64,000 bases of DNA, taken from contig NC_088790.1 of NCBI RefSeq assembly GCF_949628265.1, positions 9,056,545 through 9,120,544 of the forward strand. Direction: 5' to 3'. Of this stretch, positions 38,801 through 50,604 are shown one piece after another (position 1 is the stretch's first letter; every line of letters starts with the position of its first letter). The position numbers were made by a program, and so were the translations under genes. Origin of the DNA: Cloeon dipterum. Lineage: Eukaryota > Arthropoda > Insecta > Ephemeroptera > Baetidae. The notes under the pieces were generated by a model. It was not told the origin of the DNA. It was given only the letters and a program-made list of their open reading frames with translations, and made no database searches.

Positions 38801-39800
38801 TAATTTCCAAATTTCAAGTAAAAATAAAATCAAAGCTCAGCATTTAAACGACATGGTGGTATAAATTTGAGACTCTTTGTGAGTAAAAAATAGCGGTTAT
38901 TCATGAAAGCTATTTGCACGTGGACAATAAATATGCGCAGCCGAACAGGTTCTCTTTTCTATAGGGACGTGCGTGAGGTGAATAGGTAAAAATTCAATAA
39001 ATACCATGCGTGCGACGAGCAAATTTTCACAGAGAATTTTCCGAGCGTGTCTGGGTGATTTTAGCTAATCTCCAAACATGTTTTTGTTAGGCCCTATTTT
39101 GCTGAAAATGAGCCAATGTCTGATTATATTAAACGTAAAAAAGACGTTCTGGAAATAGTTTAATATTAAATAAAGCTAAATAAAATTCATGGAAAGACTG
39201 GATTGTATGAGCAATATAGGAAATCCCCGTCAGCTAAACTCGATACGCTAATTAATAATTGTTTGAACAGCAAATCGATCAATTTATTCTGTTTAAAGCT
39301 TGAACGCATAAACACGATACTAAATTCATCTTCGTTTGTATTCCAATCACTGTTTTTATAACTGTTTGGGCGCTCTTTTCCTGATTTATTTGATGCAAAT
39401 AGAAACAAACCCAGTTAGGGATGGATATGTATTTTTCAGAGAGGCAATAAAACCGCACCTGCGCCGCACCGATTTCACAATTTGTGCCGCTTCTGGCCCG
39501 GAAAGTGATTCGATTGCTTTTTATTTTCCATGCGGGTGCTTTAATTGAGTCGCTGCTCCTCCGATCCAACCACAAATGCGGCACTGCTTTCGGTTTGAGC
39601 GGCCAAATTAGTGGCTATTTCGAAATTAGTCCAACTCCCTTCTGGGGTCTGTGCCGCCCAAGAGGGAAAATTTTCTTTGAAGGCAACTTGTTAGCGAGTG
39701 CGGGAGGATCCTCTTGGGGCCCAAACCCTGCCGGGGTTAATAAAAGAGAAAGGGAGGTGTCGGCGAAAGCGATACAAGCGCGCTGGAAATCATCTCGACC

Positions 39801-40300
39801 GGCTTTTCCGGCTTGTTGGGCCTCTCCATTCTTATCAACAATTGCGGCGCGAGCGATCGAATGAAAATTCTGACCATGTTTTTCCTACAGCTCTTCTATT
39901 TTGATAAAAAAAACGGAACTTCTGAAGAGTTGGCTTGCGTGTTTATGGTGAGACACTATAGTTAGCACAATATTTGGAAGAAGTTTGCGTAGCTGCCTGA
40001 GTATAAAATATTTGTTTAGTAAAAGTTTTATAATATTCACGCAAATAGTTAGCTGTCCGAAACCGAAGTAGTGTTCTTACATTCTAAGCCAAATTTATTT
40101 ATTTTATTTTATTTTCTTAATATAGATAAAAAGTTTGGGTTGTGTTTTCTGCACTGCTAAGAGGGAACATTACCGAAAAAACCTCGTCTTATGTGTAAAT
40201 TATTGAAAATTTCTTCTTTGTTGAATATGTAGCGCAAGACTAAACTTAATTCTCATTTCCATATTTAGGGCGTGATTACTTTGCTTTTAATGAAAGAATG
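39801..40300. repeat. Tandem duplication, copy A (empty site)
   Basis: From GGCTTTTCCGG onward this copy aligns with 40410-41015 at an offset of about 609-612 bases. Shared blocks include GCGGCGCGAGCGATCGAATG, TTTATGGTGAGACACTA, CACAATATTTGGAAGAAGTT, ATAGATAAAAAGTTTGGGTT and AATTCTCATTTCCATATTTA. The copies differ by substitutions and several small indels, so the duplication is old. No conserved protein frame spans both copies. Confidence 0.75.
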
Positions 40301-40409
40301 TTAACGGTACATCTCGTCAAAATTCAACAATTTTTATTAAAATGTGAAGCATTTTCCGTACAAATCACGCCGAACTGTTGGTTAGAAACAAACTCCATAT
40401 ACATATTAA

Positions 40410-41015
40410 GGCTATTCCGGCTTGTTGGACATCTCCATTCTTACCAACTATAGCGGCGCGAGCGATCGAATGAAAATTTTGTCCATGTTTTCATGGATCC
40501 AACAGCTCTTGTATTTTGATAATATAAAAAACAAGTTCTGGGGAGTTGGCTTACGTGTTTATGGTGAGACACTAATCAGCACAATATTTGGAAGAAGTTT
40601 GAGTAGCTAGCTGCCTGAGCATGTTTGTTGAGTTAAGCACGCAAGAGGAGAACACACAAGAGGGTTTTATTTATCCACTTTATTTAAAAAATAAGCTTTC
40701 CGAAACTTAGTTCTATGCCAAACTATTTTCCCAAATATAGATAAAAAATTTGGGTTGTTTTTTGAGGGAAAATTACCGAAAAAAACTCGTCTTATATCTG
40801 ATACAGGAGAAAGTAAATTATTCTTGAAAATTTCTTCTTCGTTGAAAATGTAGCGCCTTAATTCTCATTTCCATATTTAGTTTCAAAGTAATCTTTATTA
40901 TGTTTCTGCAGGGCTATTTTGCCCCATACATTGCCATATCCAGACAAAATAAATTCAGTTTAAACACAATTGTCGCTGAGGCATGTTTACTTTGCGTATT
41001 GAAAAATTATCTACG
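40410..41015. repeat. Tandem duplication, copy B (carries retrotransposon tail)
   Basis: This is the second copy of the unit at 39801-40300. The colinear match is interrupted at 40881-40979 by the retrotransposon tail. It then resumes with GGCATGTTTACTTTGCG, which corresponds to GGCGTGATTACTTTGCT in copy A (from about 40268). About 110 bases of unrelated spacer separate the two copies. Confidence 0.75.
40881..40973 (-). mobile_element. 3' tail of a non-LTR retrotransposon (93 bp)
   Basis: These 93 bases match 14935-15027 base for base apart from a few substitutions and have the same length. In minus orientation they end in AATAAAGATTACTTTGAAA. This is a severely 5'-truncated insertion with no coding sequence left. 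Six further bases (40974-40979) precede the resumed flank. Confidence 0.65.
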
Positions 41016-44000
41016 GGTGTTAGAAGTGAGCCCTCTTACTAAAGTTTGAAATGAAACCTCCAATACTGTGCGCATACTGCTTTGTTCTCAAATAAAAACA
41101 GTCGGTCTCGGAGAGAGCAGTTGGGCCCTATATAGTTGCTGCAAAGTTACTCCTCTGACTTTACTTTTGTGCAGAAGAGTGTCTACGTCTAAACACTTGA
41201 ACCGAGCATTTTCCCATCAAGATTAATCATTGTTGGTGCTTTCTCCACTCGAAGCTGCCAGACGAGTATTTAATTGGACCGGAGGAGAAGTTTGTCTTCT
41301 CATTAAATCACACACACACTGACTGTGTTCCTATCTCTCGATCAGCTTGATTGCAAACTTGGCACTCTCGCCGCTCTCACTTTGCTCTCTTCGCCATTGC
41401 GAATTCCGCCTCGCTCCAAGAAATTTCTGCACATGGAATAGAATCGAACTCGCCTCAGGGAAGGATGCTTCACTTTTTAACTGATTTCATCGTCAATTAT
41501 TCAGCTGCATCTCTACTTTTAAGCCCCTCTTCCTCTATTAGAATTATTATATTTTTCACTTGTGTAAAATAAGCCCTTCTTGTGCACTTCTTGGCTGAAA
41601 GCTGCATAATTGCGTTTGAAATGCTTTTTGAACCGGAGAATCTGTTCAATCTGGGTCACGAGAATTCACAGTACAGAGGATAACTAAGTTTCCGCTCTTG
41701 AAATTTTGCTACTTTGATGTAGTAAAGTGCACCTTAGACAAGAGTTGCATTTAATAGCACCCATCTGTTGTCTTCGTTTGGCAGAAGGAAATCGAACGGC
41801 GTGTGCTAATCCTCGCACGAATTCGGCTGCGTGAACCACCGTTGTTTGATTTGGGCAATAGGGGCAGCAGTCGAAACGCAATTTGCCATGGGGGACGTAT
41901 GCACGGGCGCAGCAGGCTAATTGGATTGCGTTCGTCCAAACGGCAGCTGGCCTGTGCAGGATTTATTCGAGTCGTTACTGTCTGTTGCACGTCGGTAGAA
42001 ATGCAGAGGAAAACCGGAAATTGCTGCGGACTCCCAGCTGTTTCTAACAGCTTCCGACAGCAGAAACGAGAAAATTCTGTCATTGCAGGCTAATTTTGGA
42101 GATTACTCATTTTAAATTGAACCAGATAAATGATTCTACCGTCTAAAATTAAGTTATAGTATTTCAAGACTATTTAGGAGCTCTAAATATACATACTTGA
42201 AATCAAAAATACATTTTTTGCTCGCACCTTTATGCAATGAATTTGTTTTTCTTTGGAAACACAAACCAATTCAAGAAATTATAAAATTTAGAAAATCTTT
42301 TCCTCTTTTGAATATAGGAAGTTCTGGAATGAATGACCCGATTTTTTTCAAAAATATAAACGGCAAACTTGTATCTTGTTCCTCATTTTTATTTATTATT
42401 TCAAGTAAAGGTTAAAAGAATTCATCGCAAATTTTCTGTATAGCAAATTTTAATGCATAGAAGAAAAGAAGCCAACAATTTTTGGATATCTATTACTCAA
42501 CGCTTGCCTCTTATGGCCTCATATTTTTCAGAGTGGCTATATCAATTCATTTGGAAATGAAGCCGTATTATTTATTTGTTCACTCTCATTTTGGTCGGAT
42601 TCCAAGCGGGAAGAGCTAATGCGGCGCAATTTTTCACGTCACGGCCGATCCAATTTATCAACATTTCGACGCATGACTCGGAGCGTCGGAGATAAGAGAG
42701 TCATTGTCGAACGAGGAAAAACGCGCGTCGAACAAAGGGCTCTCAGAATGCATAATGTATCTCCACCCGGAATTCATAAGATAAGCCCGATTCTCAAACT
42801 TCCTAAAACCATCACGCTGGCAGGAAATACGCGGAATTTGGCGCTAATGATGCCATTCAGAAGACGCAGCTGCTTTTTGAAACACTGAATGGCGCCGAGA
42901 TTGTCACGCGAAATAAAATTATTGTTTGCCTGGACCGAGCGACGGGGACGTGGCCCGTTTTCGCCACCCACCCAAGCGAGTCGCACGGAAATGCTCTTCT
43001 GCAGCTCTTTATTGCGCCGTAAACGCAAATAATTTTTCCTGCTCGCCCGCGACATAAATATTATGGTCGCCGCCTTTTACGACAAACAAAAGACTTGCAC
43101 TCTCACGCCGTATGGGCCATATTTGTTGATCGATTTTTTGCGCAACCCCTGAAAAGCAATACATTCTGGTGAAGACAGATTATTTTTTAGCTCGATATTT
43201 GGCTCTTTAACAAAGAAATAATGTGAGGAAAAAGTTAACACTTTTTTATATAATTCCTCTATAAAATTCAAAGACCAAATTAATAGTATCCCGCCCCGTT
43301 ATATCCTTTCATCCAAATTTACACCAATGGTGCCATAAAAATGAGATTGGGCCCTGGTAAATAAACCCATCTTTTGAAATAGTTTTTATGAGCACATGAT
43401 TATGGTTTTTAATAGAATTCCCAACAACAATTCACTGTTTTTGCAAATTTCGTTGTTAATTACGCTTGTCGGTCACTTTTTTCCAACACTTTATACATGC
43501 AGAGTACTCTTTTCGTCTCGTTCCATCCATCCAGCTTCAGAAAAAAATGCCCAATCACGCTTTCCAACAGTTCTATTGTTTGATTACTGACAATGGGAGC
43601 AAAGTGCCAGAGTTGAAATGAAAAAAGTTTGAGCTGTTTGTTGGGCGAGTGGTTGCAAAATCATATACACGCATGAAATGTAATTGGGGTCTCAGCTGGG
43701 AAAAAACCCAGCGGTGTTTTTAAAACTCCTTTCACGCAAATTGTCTCACCAAATTTTAATCAGAGTAAGTTGGAAACGAACGATATGCACTCGGCAGATT
43801 ACGCCCTTCTTTTTCCTTTTCAAACGCTCCTGTCGCCGTTTTGCAAAATGAGAGATAAGAGAAAGAAAGTAGGACGCGCGCACCCTCTTGAGAGAGTCTC
43901 GAGACTGAAAAGCCGCGCGCGCGTTTTTTATCATCCACTCTGCATTTACGCGTTTGTCCCTCAAAGGTTTTCTCCCTCGAAAAACAATGCCCTTGACACA

Positions 44001-47000
44001 TGCATGTGTCAAAAAGGAAAAGGGAAAACGTTTTGAGCACTCCTCGGGCTCTCTATCATCAGAACGTTATTACCATAAATACATATCCGGAAGGCAAAAG
44101 CTCTGGATTATGAGATTTTGATTCGCCAAATTGCAAGTAAGCAGCAAAGCCGTTTTCACAAATTTCCTATTATATAGTATATTTTGAGATGGAAATCAAG
44201 GGTATAATTGATAAGGGCTTCAAACGTAATAAAAGAACCGAAAGAAAAGATCAATTTTAACTTCCCTCGGACTTAGTTGTTTTGAGTATTTCGTTAAACA
44301 CAGTAATTTTACTACAGACAAAATAAATTATAGAGATCAAAATTGGCTTCTGCAGCTTCAGACAAACTTTGATCGTTCTTATCGCAGATCAGGAAATGAT
44401 ATAATGTGGTAGAAATTGGTTCACTTATCATTCACACACACTTCTCACTCGCACGGGAGTGGTAAGTCCCTTTATCAAATAGTTAAAACGAAACTGTGTA
44501 GTTAGCAATGAGGGATCCTTTTTCAACTTCAGTTAGGGTGTTGAAATATTTGGGCTCAATTTCAGTGGCCTTGAGTAACTGGTTATCTATGAAGTTAACA
44601 AATGCGTCAGTATAGTCACCGGCAGTGAAAAACTCAAAAGAACATCGAAAGCAAAATATTTTGCATGCCACTTCATACGACAGTCTGAATTTCATTAATT
44701 TTGAAACGGACAATGCTCTTTGTTTGAGACTGTTTGGTGCCGTGTTTTAAAATTTCTTTATGCGTGAGTTTTAAGCTACGTTTTCGCACATTTTGTGTTG
44801 TGAATACATATATATCTCTTTTACCTTCTAAAACAAAAACAGCTTCATTAAATAGCCGCCTGAAGTTACAAAGTAAAAAGTGAACTCACAGTAAAGTGCA
44901 AAAAAGGTTCTCAAGGAAAAAAACGACAATTTTTATAAACTTTTCCAAGCAGACTGGAGTTCAAAATCAGTCGCGCTACAGCCTCTTCTCTCATCAGCGC
45001 GAAATAATTTAATAAAGAAATTCCTTTGCGACCGCGCGTGTCGTCCGCATTCGTTTTCAATCCAACTCGAATAATTGAAGGATTTTCCCTCTCTCATATT
45101 TTTCCACGGGCCGGCCGTCGACTCCCGCACTCCATTTTCCATTTGCCTTTCATTCTCTCCTTCCCTCCCGGCGGCAGCGTGTGGATTTAGGCTCTGGATG
45201 GGGAATAATGCATGCAGTTCACACGCCCGCCGGAAAGCCGATTTGTCCGCGTCTCAGTTCCATAAAAAGCCGACGTGCACTTTGCTGCTCTGCGTCGACT
45301 ATTCGTATTCTTTATTGCCCTCGAGCCGCACTTCCATTGTTTTGCAGCTGACTCAGCCAGATGCACACATTCAAATTTCACGCTGGAAAACACCAAGCAA
45401 AGAAATAATAACCCCTATCGGTTGCAGAACTATTCTTTTATTTCGCCATGACTCGTGATATTATGAATTGTGATTTTTAGTTTTTAAATCAAATTCTCAA
45501 AAGGGAAAACTCATTCTAGGCAAAAATCCTCTTTGAATATATTAGGCAACACTAGTTAAAATGCGTGGAAACTTCCCCTCTAGATATTAAGTCCTATACA
45601 CGAAGCAGAAATTTAAACATTTGAAACAGCTTTGAATAATGAATGGAATTTTCACCACAGGGACGGTGAGTGGCAGTGTTTCACAAGGTTTCGGCTTTTT
45701 TATTTATGTTCAGATCGAACATTTAATCAAGTGCAGTTAATCGTTTTCAACAGCATTATTTAATTAAGAATCCTCTGTGGTTCATGGTTATGGTTTTGCC
45801 AATCACTCTCCGCAGATGAGCCTGATAGGGGCCGAAACAACGGAAACAACTGCTACCACAAAATGTTCCTCTTCACATCCATCACAGGTTTTGCAAGCGG
45901 ATTTGTTGCTTTAAAACATAAAAATAATGGCCTTTTTTAAAAATACAAAAACATTTTGCAGAGCACGTAGTTTCATCGTTAAACCTACGCTTAAAGTTTG
46001 TTTTTACCGTTCTGGATTAAATTAGAAAGGGTCAGGCTTTTAAAAGGGAAGTCTTTTAAAAATTCTCCTACGTGAGATTGGTGCCCTCCTGCCCTCTGAA
46101 TCCATATTTAATGCGATGAGAGGCTAGAGTAAAAGGTCGAAACGTCGGCATTTTTCTCTACTTCGCAAAAAGATGGCAAGATGACTGTCCGCCCGTTGTC
46201 CTGGGAAATTTATGGAATATTCTAATAAAATATATGAATTCATTTTCCCGCAGACATGTTCCAGAGGCAGAAAAATTCAAATTTTCAAAAAGGTTATCTA
46301 GCACTTCAGCAAGCGTGAGATTGAGGATTCCATTTTTTAACTCATTTAAATTTAAAAAATAATTATTCGAGCCTGTCTTAAAACTAACAGAATTAAATTG
46401 AAGAACTGAGAACGTTTTTCATATTTTGTGTTAAGAAAAAAATCAATTTTCAAATTAAAAATCTGAATTGAAATCTCCTGGCAGTATGTATAAAATTTAA
46501 AATATATTTGTTCACCCAATATTAAAATATACGCTTGTTGTAGCAAAACTCATAGAAGCTCATAAAAATGAAACAAAAGTCATTGAACTCGGACTATAAA
46601 TTTTACATTGAGTGTTATAAAATGTCGTGACGACTTTCGACGCGGCCGTGAAACGTGCCTTGCGAATTCATGTTATTATGGAATATTTATGGCGGGCACG
46701 CACTTTTGCAGATCATGCAAATTGAGTGAGTCTGCGGAGCCGTGCGCGGAATATCACGACCCCCAAACTCGCCGACAGTACAAATCCACAGCGAAAACGG
46801 AACCGAGCGCGCGACAAAAGTTCTCTCGCCGCCGACATTTGCAATGCAAAAACGAAACAATTCAACCGCTCTCGTGCTCGCGAATTGACTCGATGCCGAG
46901 GCAACTCCCATTAACTGCAAATGCCAAGCCATTCCACAGCTCCAGAAACAATTTACAAATATTCACCCCATCGGTTTTGCTGCATTAAATTACCAAACAC

Positions 47001-47596
47001 ACTTGAATTAAATCGTGTATTTTAAAGGCGTTTTAAAAAGATAAATATAGAAAGGAATTCTACAGTTAATTAATAGGATTTAGATGCTATCAAAAGAAAC
47101 TGACTTCTCTCTATGGAGCAGCTCAACAATTCAGAAAAACACGATTTTAAATCCAACTGATGACTCTGCATAGTATTCATTACTTGTATTATCAGGAATT
47201 CAACTATTTCGAAATTCAGTTGGAGATAATTAACAAGGTTACGCACGCGAATCTTCAGATTCCAGCGACCAACTAACAATGGCACGGTTTCGCAACTATT
47301 CCTTTAATAATCAAGAGCTATCTGCTAATTGGACTGCGTTAGGATTGTTTTGCTATCTATTGCATTGACAAGCAGCATTCAAGTTAACGCGAAATTTCTT
47401 GGTATCATTTCAAAGAACAAGCAGAGAGCACAAATTCCTCAAAGAATCCTTATTGGAGTTTCAAGCAAATTCAATTTACAAACAAGCAATGAAATAGCTT
47501 AATATTATAAGGTTTCAATTTAAGCGCTCTTTTAATTTTACAAAAAAAGTAATAAGCTTCTGATGAAATAAAGAAAATTTACGTTTGTGCCTATAG

Positions 47597-47808
47597 GAAG
47601 CGAGCGGCTGTTTAAGGCTGAAATTGAGACGAGTGGCAACAACGGGCGCTTCACGGCGGCGCCGGACCTCAACCGGCGCCGCCTCATGCAGCGGGCTAAA
47701 ATGAAGTCGCTACGCATCTCCATCGTAATCCTGGCCGCTTTCGTCCTTTGGTGGACACCCTACTACGTCCGCATGATCTACTACATGTTCAACGACTCCG
47801 ACAACCAG
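47597..47808 (+). CDS. CrzR: Corazonin receptor coding exon 4 (ICL3 and TM6)
   Basis: This exon encodes residues 236 (split Arg) to 306. It begins RSERLFKAEI, as expected after TM5 in this family. A basic loop follows (NRRRLMQRAKMKSLR) that would contact the G protein. TM6 runs from about residue 274 to 300 with WWTPYYVRMIYYMF, where the proline kink motif W-T-P-Y is intact and the usual Cys before the Trp is Trp. The exon ends SDNQ with donor CAACCAG|GTAGCA, phase 0. Confidence 0.9.
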
Positions 47809-48708
47809 GTAGCACGTAAATTCGAATTTCCATTGAATTCTTAAGGAAACTTAATTCAGGCTTTAGCTGAAGAATAACCATTTAACACACTGAGAATATT
47901 GTAAATGAGCAAATGACATTCTTCAATATATCCACGATGCTTCCATCCTGAATTCCTGCTTCTAGCTGCTACGCAATAAATGTAGATCTATGAATCGCAG
48001 CTGATAATCCTGGCAACGAATTCTGAGAATTTGCCTTCAAGCAAAGTTGCTTAGTTAATGCTCTTAGAGCCATATATCGAAGGAATTCAAAACCTTTTAG
48101 TGAAGCTATTTTCAGCCGATGTGTATGAATCCGCCCATGAACATCTCCTTTTTCCAACTCAACGACTGATCATAGATCACATTATTCGTCATTCGCAATG
48201 ACATCGCGCTGCAAAAAATATAATATGTATGTGCGTACATGTCATGTGCAGCAGCCGTGCAAAAATCAATTTTAATTTACAACCGACACTATAATGGATG
48301 AAATGTTTGACAAAAATGATTTTCATGATCAAATTAATTCTCTACCACAGTAATATAGAATTTTCTTTCATTATTTTATAAATTTTTAATTATTGAAGTT
48401 TTTGCAGAGCATTGATTTCACTTATTCTCTTATACTTATTCTTGTTTATTCTTGCTATGTCATATACAAAAAATACAGCACTGATTACTTTTTATTTTCA
48501 ATTAGAGGAGCATACAATTCAAACCCTACTTTAAGCAATTGATTACATTGGCTGATTCATGTAAACCACAATCCAATTAGACTGATGAAAAACCTTTCAA
48601 GAGGCATGATTAAAAAGAATGCCTAATGTTTTCAATTGCTACGACCGCGGTGCAATATCTATGGATTGGAAAGTTTGTGACTAATCGGATTACTTTTTCT
48701 CTTGGCAG
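47809..48708 (+). other. CrzR: Receptor intron 4 (900 bp)
   Basis: This is an AT-rich intron with donor GTAGCA and acceptor TTTTTCTCTTGGCAG. It lies in extracellular loop 3. I see nothing else in it. Confidence 0.8.
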
Positions 48709-48839
48709 TCGGATATCCTGAGCCAGGGTATATTTTTCTTCGGCATGTCCAACAGTCTGGTCAACCCTCTGATTTACGGCGCCTTCCACTTGTGGCGCCC
48801 GCGACCAAGGGCCAACAGCTACAGATCAGCCGGCTTCAA
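48709..48839 (+). CDS. CrzR: Corazonin receptor coding exon 5 (TM7 and helix 8)
   Basis: This exon encodes residues 307-349 and two bases of codon 350. TM7 contains GIFFFGMSNSLVNPLIYG, with the N-P-x-x-Y activation motif as NPLIY. FHLWRPRPRANSYR follows and should form helix 8. The donor is TTCAA|GTGAGT. Reading the frame through the donor would end at a stop within three bases, so the splice is needed. Confidence 0.88.
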
Positions 48840-49994
48840 GTGAGTTGCCTTGTCATTTCGACAACTATAAACACAGGGCTCTATTCCACCCCATCACCCA
48901 CCCCCGCGGCAACCTTGTCTATTTCTGAAACGCACGCACGTGGAACAATTTTTTTTAACAGCGAATTTTTCCTCGCTTGCTGAGAGTCTTTATAAATATT
49001 TCTCGAGGGCGATAGGCTAAAGCGGTCGAAATAAATAGCGCCCACCCGAGACCCGAGACCCTTCTCCATCCATCAGACGCGCTGGCAATTTCCACTTTCC
49101 AGTGCAGCATGTGGGCCCCCGCGAGTGAGAACAGTATTAAATGTTCCACCAGCGTGACACGACTCGCAAACTGCCTAAAAAGCGGCTTTTATACGCTTCA
49201 TCAAAATTACAGTACTACTTTCTTTGTTTTATACTCACTAGTCATTCAAAAAATAATAGAGAGAAATGTTTATTCGTGTACCATGCGAATCCTCAGAATT
49301 TCAAACAGATTTTTCAATAGCTTCGGTTGTGTCCCCTAACAAAATCACACTTACAAAAATCCCGGGAACCTAACCTCTTCTAATGTAAATTTTTAATATC
49401 TGGCCATTTCACCCCTTTCCTGTGCGCCGGAAAAGACTACTTTTGCTCACCCTCTCACTTATTTAAGCAAGAAGGGAGATATGCCAGAACTGGGCAACAC
49501 CATAAATATTTTCTGAATACTTCCCGTCTTGCTTAATTGAGCTCCTTTTCCGTGAATACTGATTTAGTTTTTTTTTTTAATAATGTGCGTAGCAGAAAAT
49601 TCTTTCATGTATTCGGCGGCGCTAACAGATGGCGCTACCGTTTATAATAATTTTTTGCTACTTCTACTGCGCTTTCAGATTCTATCCAGTTAATGTGAAC
49701 TCTTGGCTTACAACCCGATATGCCAATCACTGTTTAGAAACCTAGAAATAAAAAAATTATTTGCTGTCGTTTCTACTGTGACTGCCTAAACCGAATTTGG
49801 TTTTCAGCGCGTTGAATGTAATTCCTATTACACAAAAAATACTCGATATGGGATTGAAACTGAAATCGCAGAAAGTAAATACCCGAAAATAGTAAATGGA
49901 TGGTTGTGCCACCTGTTGGCAGCTCCGTACACTTTTGACTTTCCCAATAATTCGCGAATGCCTTGTTATATTTATTATTTCTTCTATTTCTCAG
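48840..49994 (+). other. CrzR: Receptor intron 5 (1.16 kb) with NAGNAG acceptor
   Basis: The donor is GTGAGT. The 3' end reads TTCTCAGCAGG and offers two acceptors three bases apart (AG at 49993-49994 and 49996-49997). A CTCF-like AGATGGCGCTA lies at 49627-49637. No gene is seen. Confidence 0.75.
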
Positions 49995-50337
49995 CAGGGA
50001 CGGATCGACGCGTCGCAGCTGCTCAGCGACGCACGTGAGCTTGCGGCGCTGCAACTCGCGCAGCACACGTGTGACGCTGGGCCGTGGCGGCCTGGATGGC
50101 AGCCCAACGGGCCCCCCTGCGGCGCTGAACGGCTGCGGGGGTAGCGGAGGTTCCGAGCCGGCCACTGAGACAGCGCTCGTGTCACTCGACTGCGGCGCCA
50201 GCATCGAGGCGCGCCTCCTTGAGCCCGACGATGAGATTCTCGGCGCCGCCAAGCTCCTCGGCACCGATAACGGCACTGACATCATCCTCAGGTACTCGGC
50301 CGACAAGGCCGTACGCGTCGTTCAGACCCGGATCTAA
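49995..50337 (+). CDS. CrzR: Corazonin receptor coding exon 6 (cytoplasmic tail)
   Basis: This exon encodes residues 350-463 of the intracellular tail. Using the first acceptor the junction reads F-N-R-D-G-S-T; using the second it reads F-K-D-G-S-T. The tail is rich in Ser, Thr and Gly, including TRRSCSATHVS, which are likely phosphorylation and arrestin sites, and ends VVQTRI. It is very GC-rich for this window. The stop TAA is at 50335-50337. A long antisense frame over it is a composition artefact. The tail sequence is less conserved, so the exon start is the least certain junction. Confidence 0.78.
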
Positions 50338-50411
50338 ATTTACTTTCTTTATTCCGATTTGTTTAATTTTAATTGAGGTGGCTGCGACTGAAATGAGAGT
50401 GGAGAGACAGG

Positions 50412-50417
50412 AATAAA
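50412..50417 (+). other. CrzR: Candidate polyadenylation signal for the receptor
   Basis: AATAAA lies 74 bases after the stop codon. A second AATAAA is at 50599-50604, so the 3' UTR end is not fixed. Confidence 0.4.
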
Positions 50418-50604
50418 CGCCGGATAATCTTTCTCTTGCGATTTCTCACCCAAAGACTGGTTTGATATTATTTCAATCATGTAAGAGTTAAGAAAATTAA
50501 AATTTTACTCTTCATTCAAAATAACCTTAATAGGCTTACATAGAGTTAAACGCATTTTATTTTTTAACATTGCCTCCCGTATTAAAAATATTTCCTTTAA
50601 TAAA

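Larger units (their letters stand above)
32872..47596 (+). other. CrzR: Receptor intron 3 (14.7 kb)
   Basis: This large intron lies in the third intracellular loop, with donor GTGAGT and acceptor GTGCCTATAG. No nested gene is supported. It holds the tandem duplication at 39801-41020 with its retrotransposon tail. A minus-strand open frame at 44713-44483 looks faintly protein-like (see findings). Elsewhere it is AT-rich with GC-rich patches (about 45080-45300). Confidence 0.75.
16771..50337 (+). other. CrzR: Corazonin receptor gene, coding span (six exons)
   Basis: This is the G-protein-coupled receptor for the neuropeptide corazonin, acting in the plasma membrane of target cells. The exons are 16771-17006, 17575-17860, 32688-32871, 47597-47808, 48709-48839 and 49995-50337. 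All junctions are GT-AG and the phases (2, 0, 1, 0, 2) close into 463 residues. Within the GnRH-like receptor superfamily, which also includes the AKH and ACP receptors, the CrzR assignment rests on CLGGEAIWTYTVQWYAGN before TM3, LYLSTFVLVLIGVDR in TM3, GPFVEEFYQCVTHG in extracellular loop 2 and GIFFFGMSNSLVNPLIYG in TM7. Length, seven membrane segments, the disulfide pair (C115-C192) and the NPLIY motif are all intact, so the gene appears functional. AKHR is the main alternative, but its equivalent loops differ. Confidence 0.88.

Noticed and set aside
39698..39904. Open frames in the tandem duplication (39698-39904 and 40422-40610) as a duplicated gene
   Set aside because: The frames do not correspond between the copies and both are broken by indels, so the repeat is not protein-coding.
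49773..50306. 177-codon minus-strand open frame over the receptor tail exon
   Set aside because: It is the antisense shadow of a GC-rich coding exon and has no family resemblance.
16771..50337. AKH receptor or ACP receptor as the identity of the GPCR
   Set aside because: The superfamily is the same, but the stretches GEAIWTYTVQWYAGN, LVLIGVDR and GPFVEEFYQCVTHG follow the corazonin receptor pattern as I know it. A tree would settle it.
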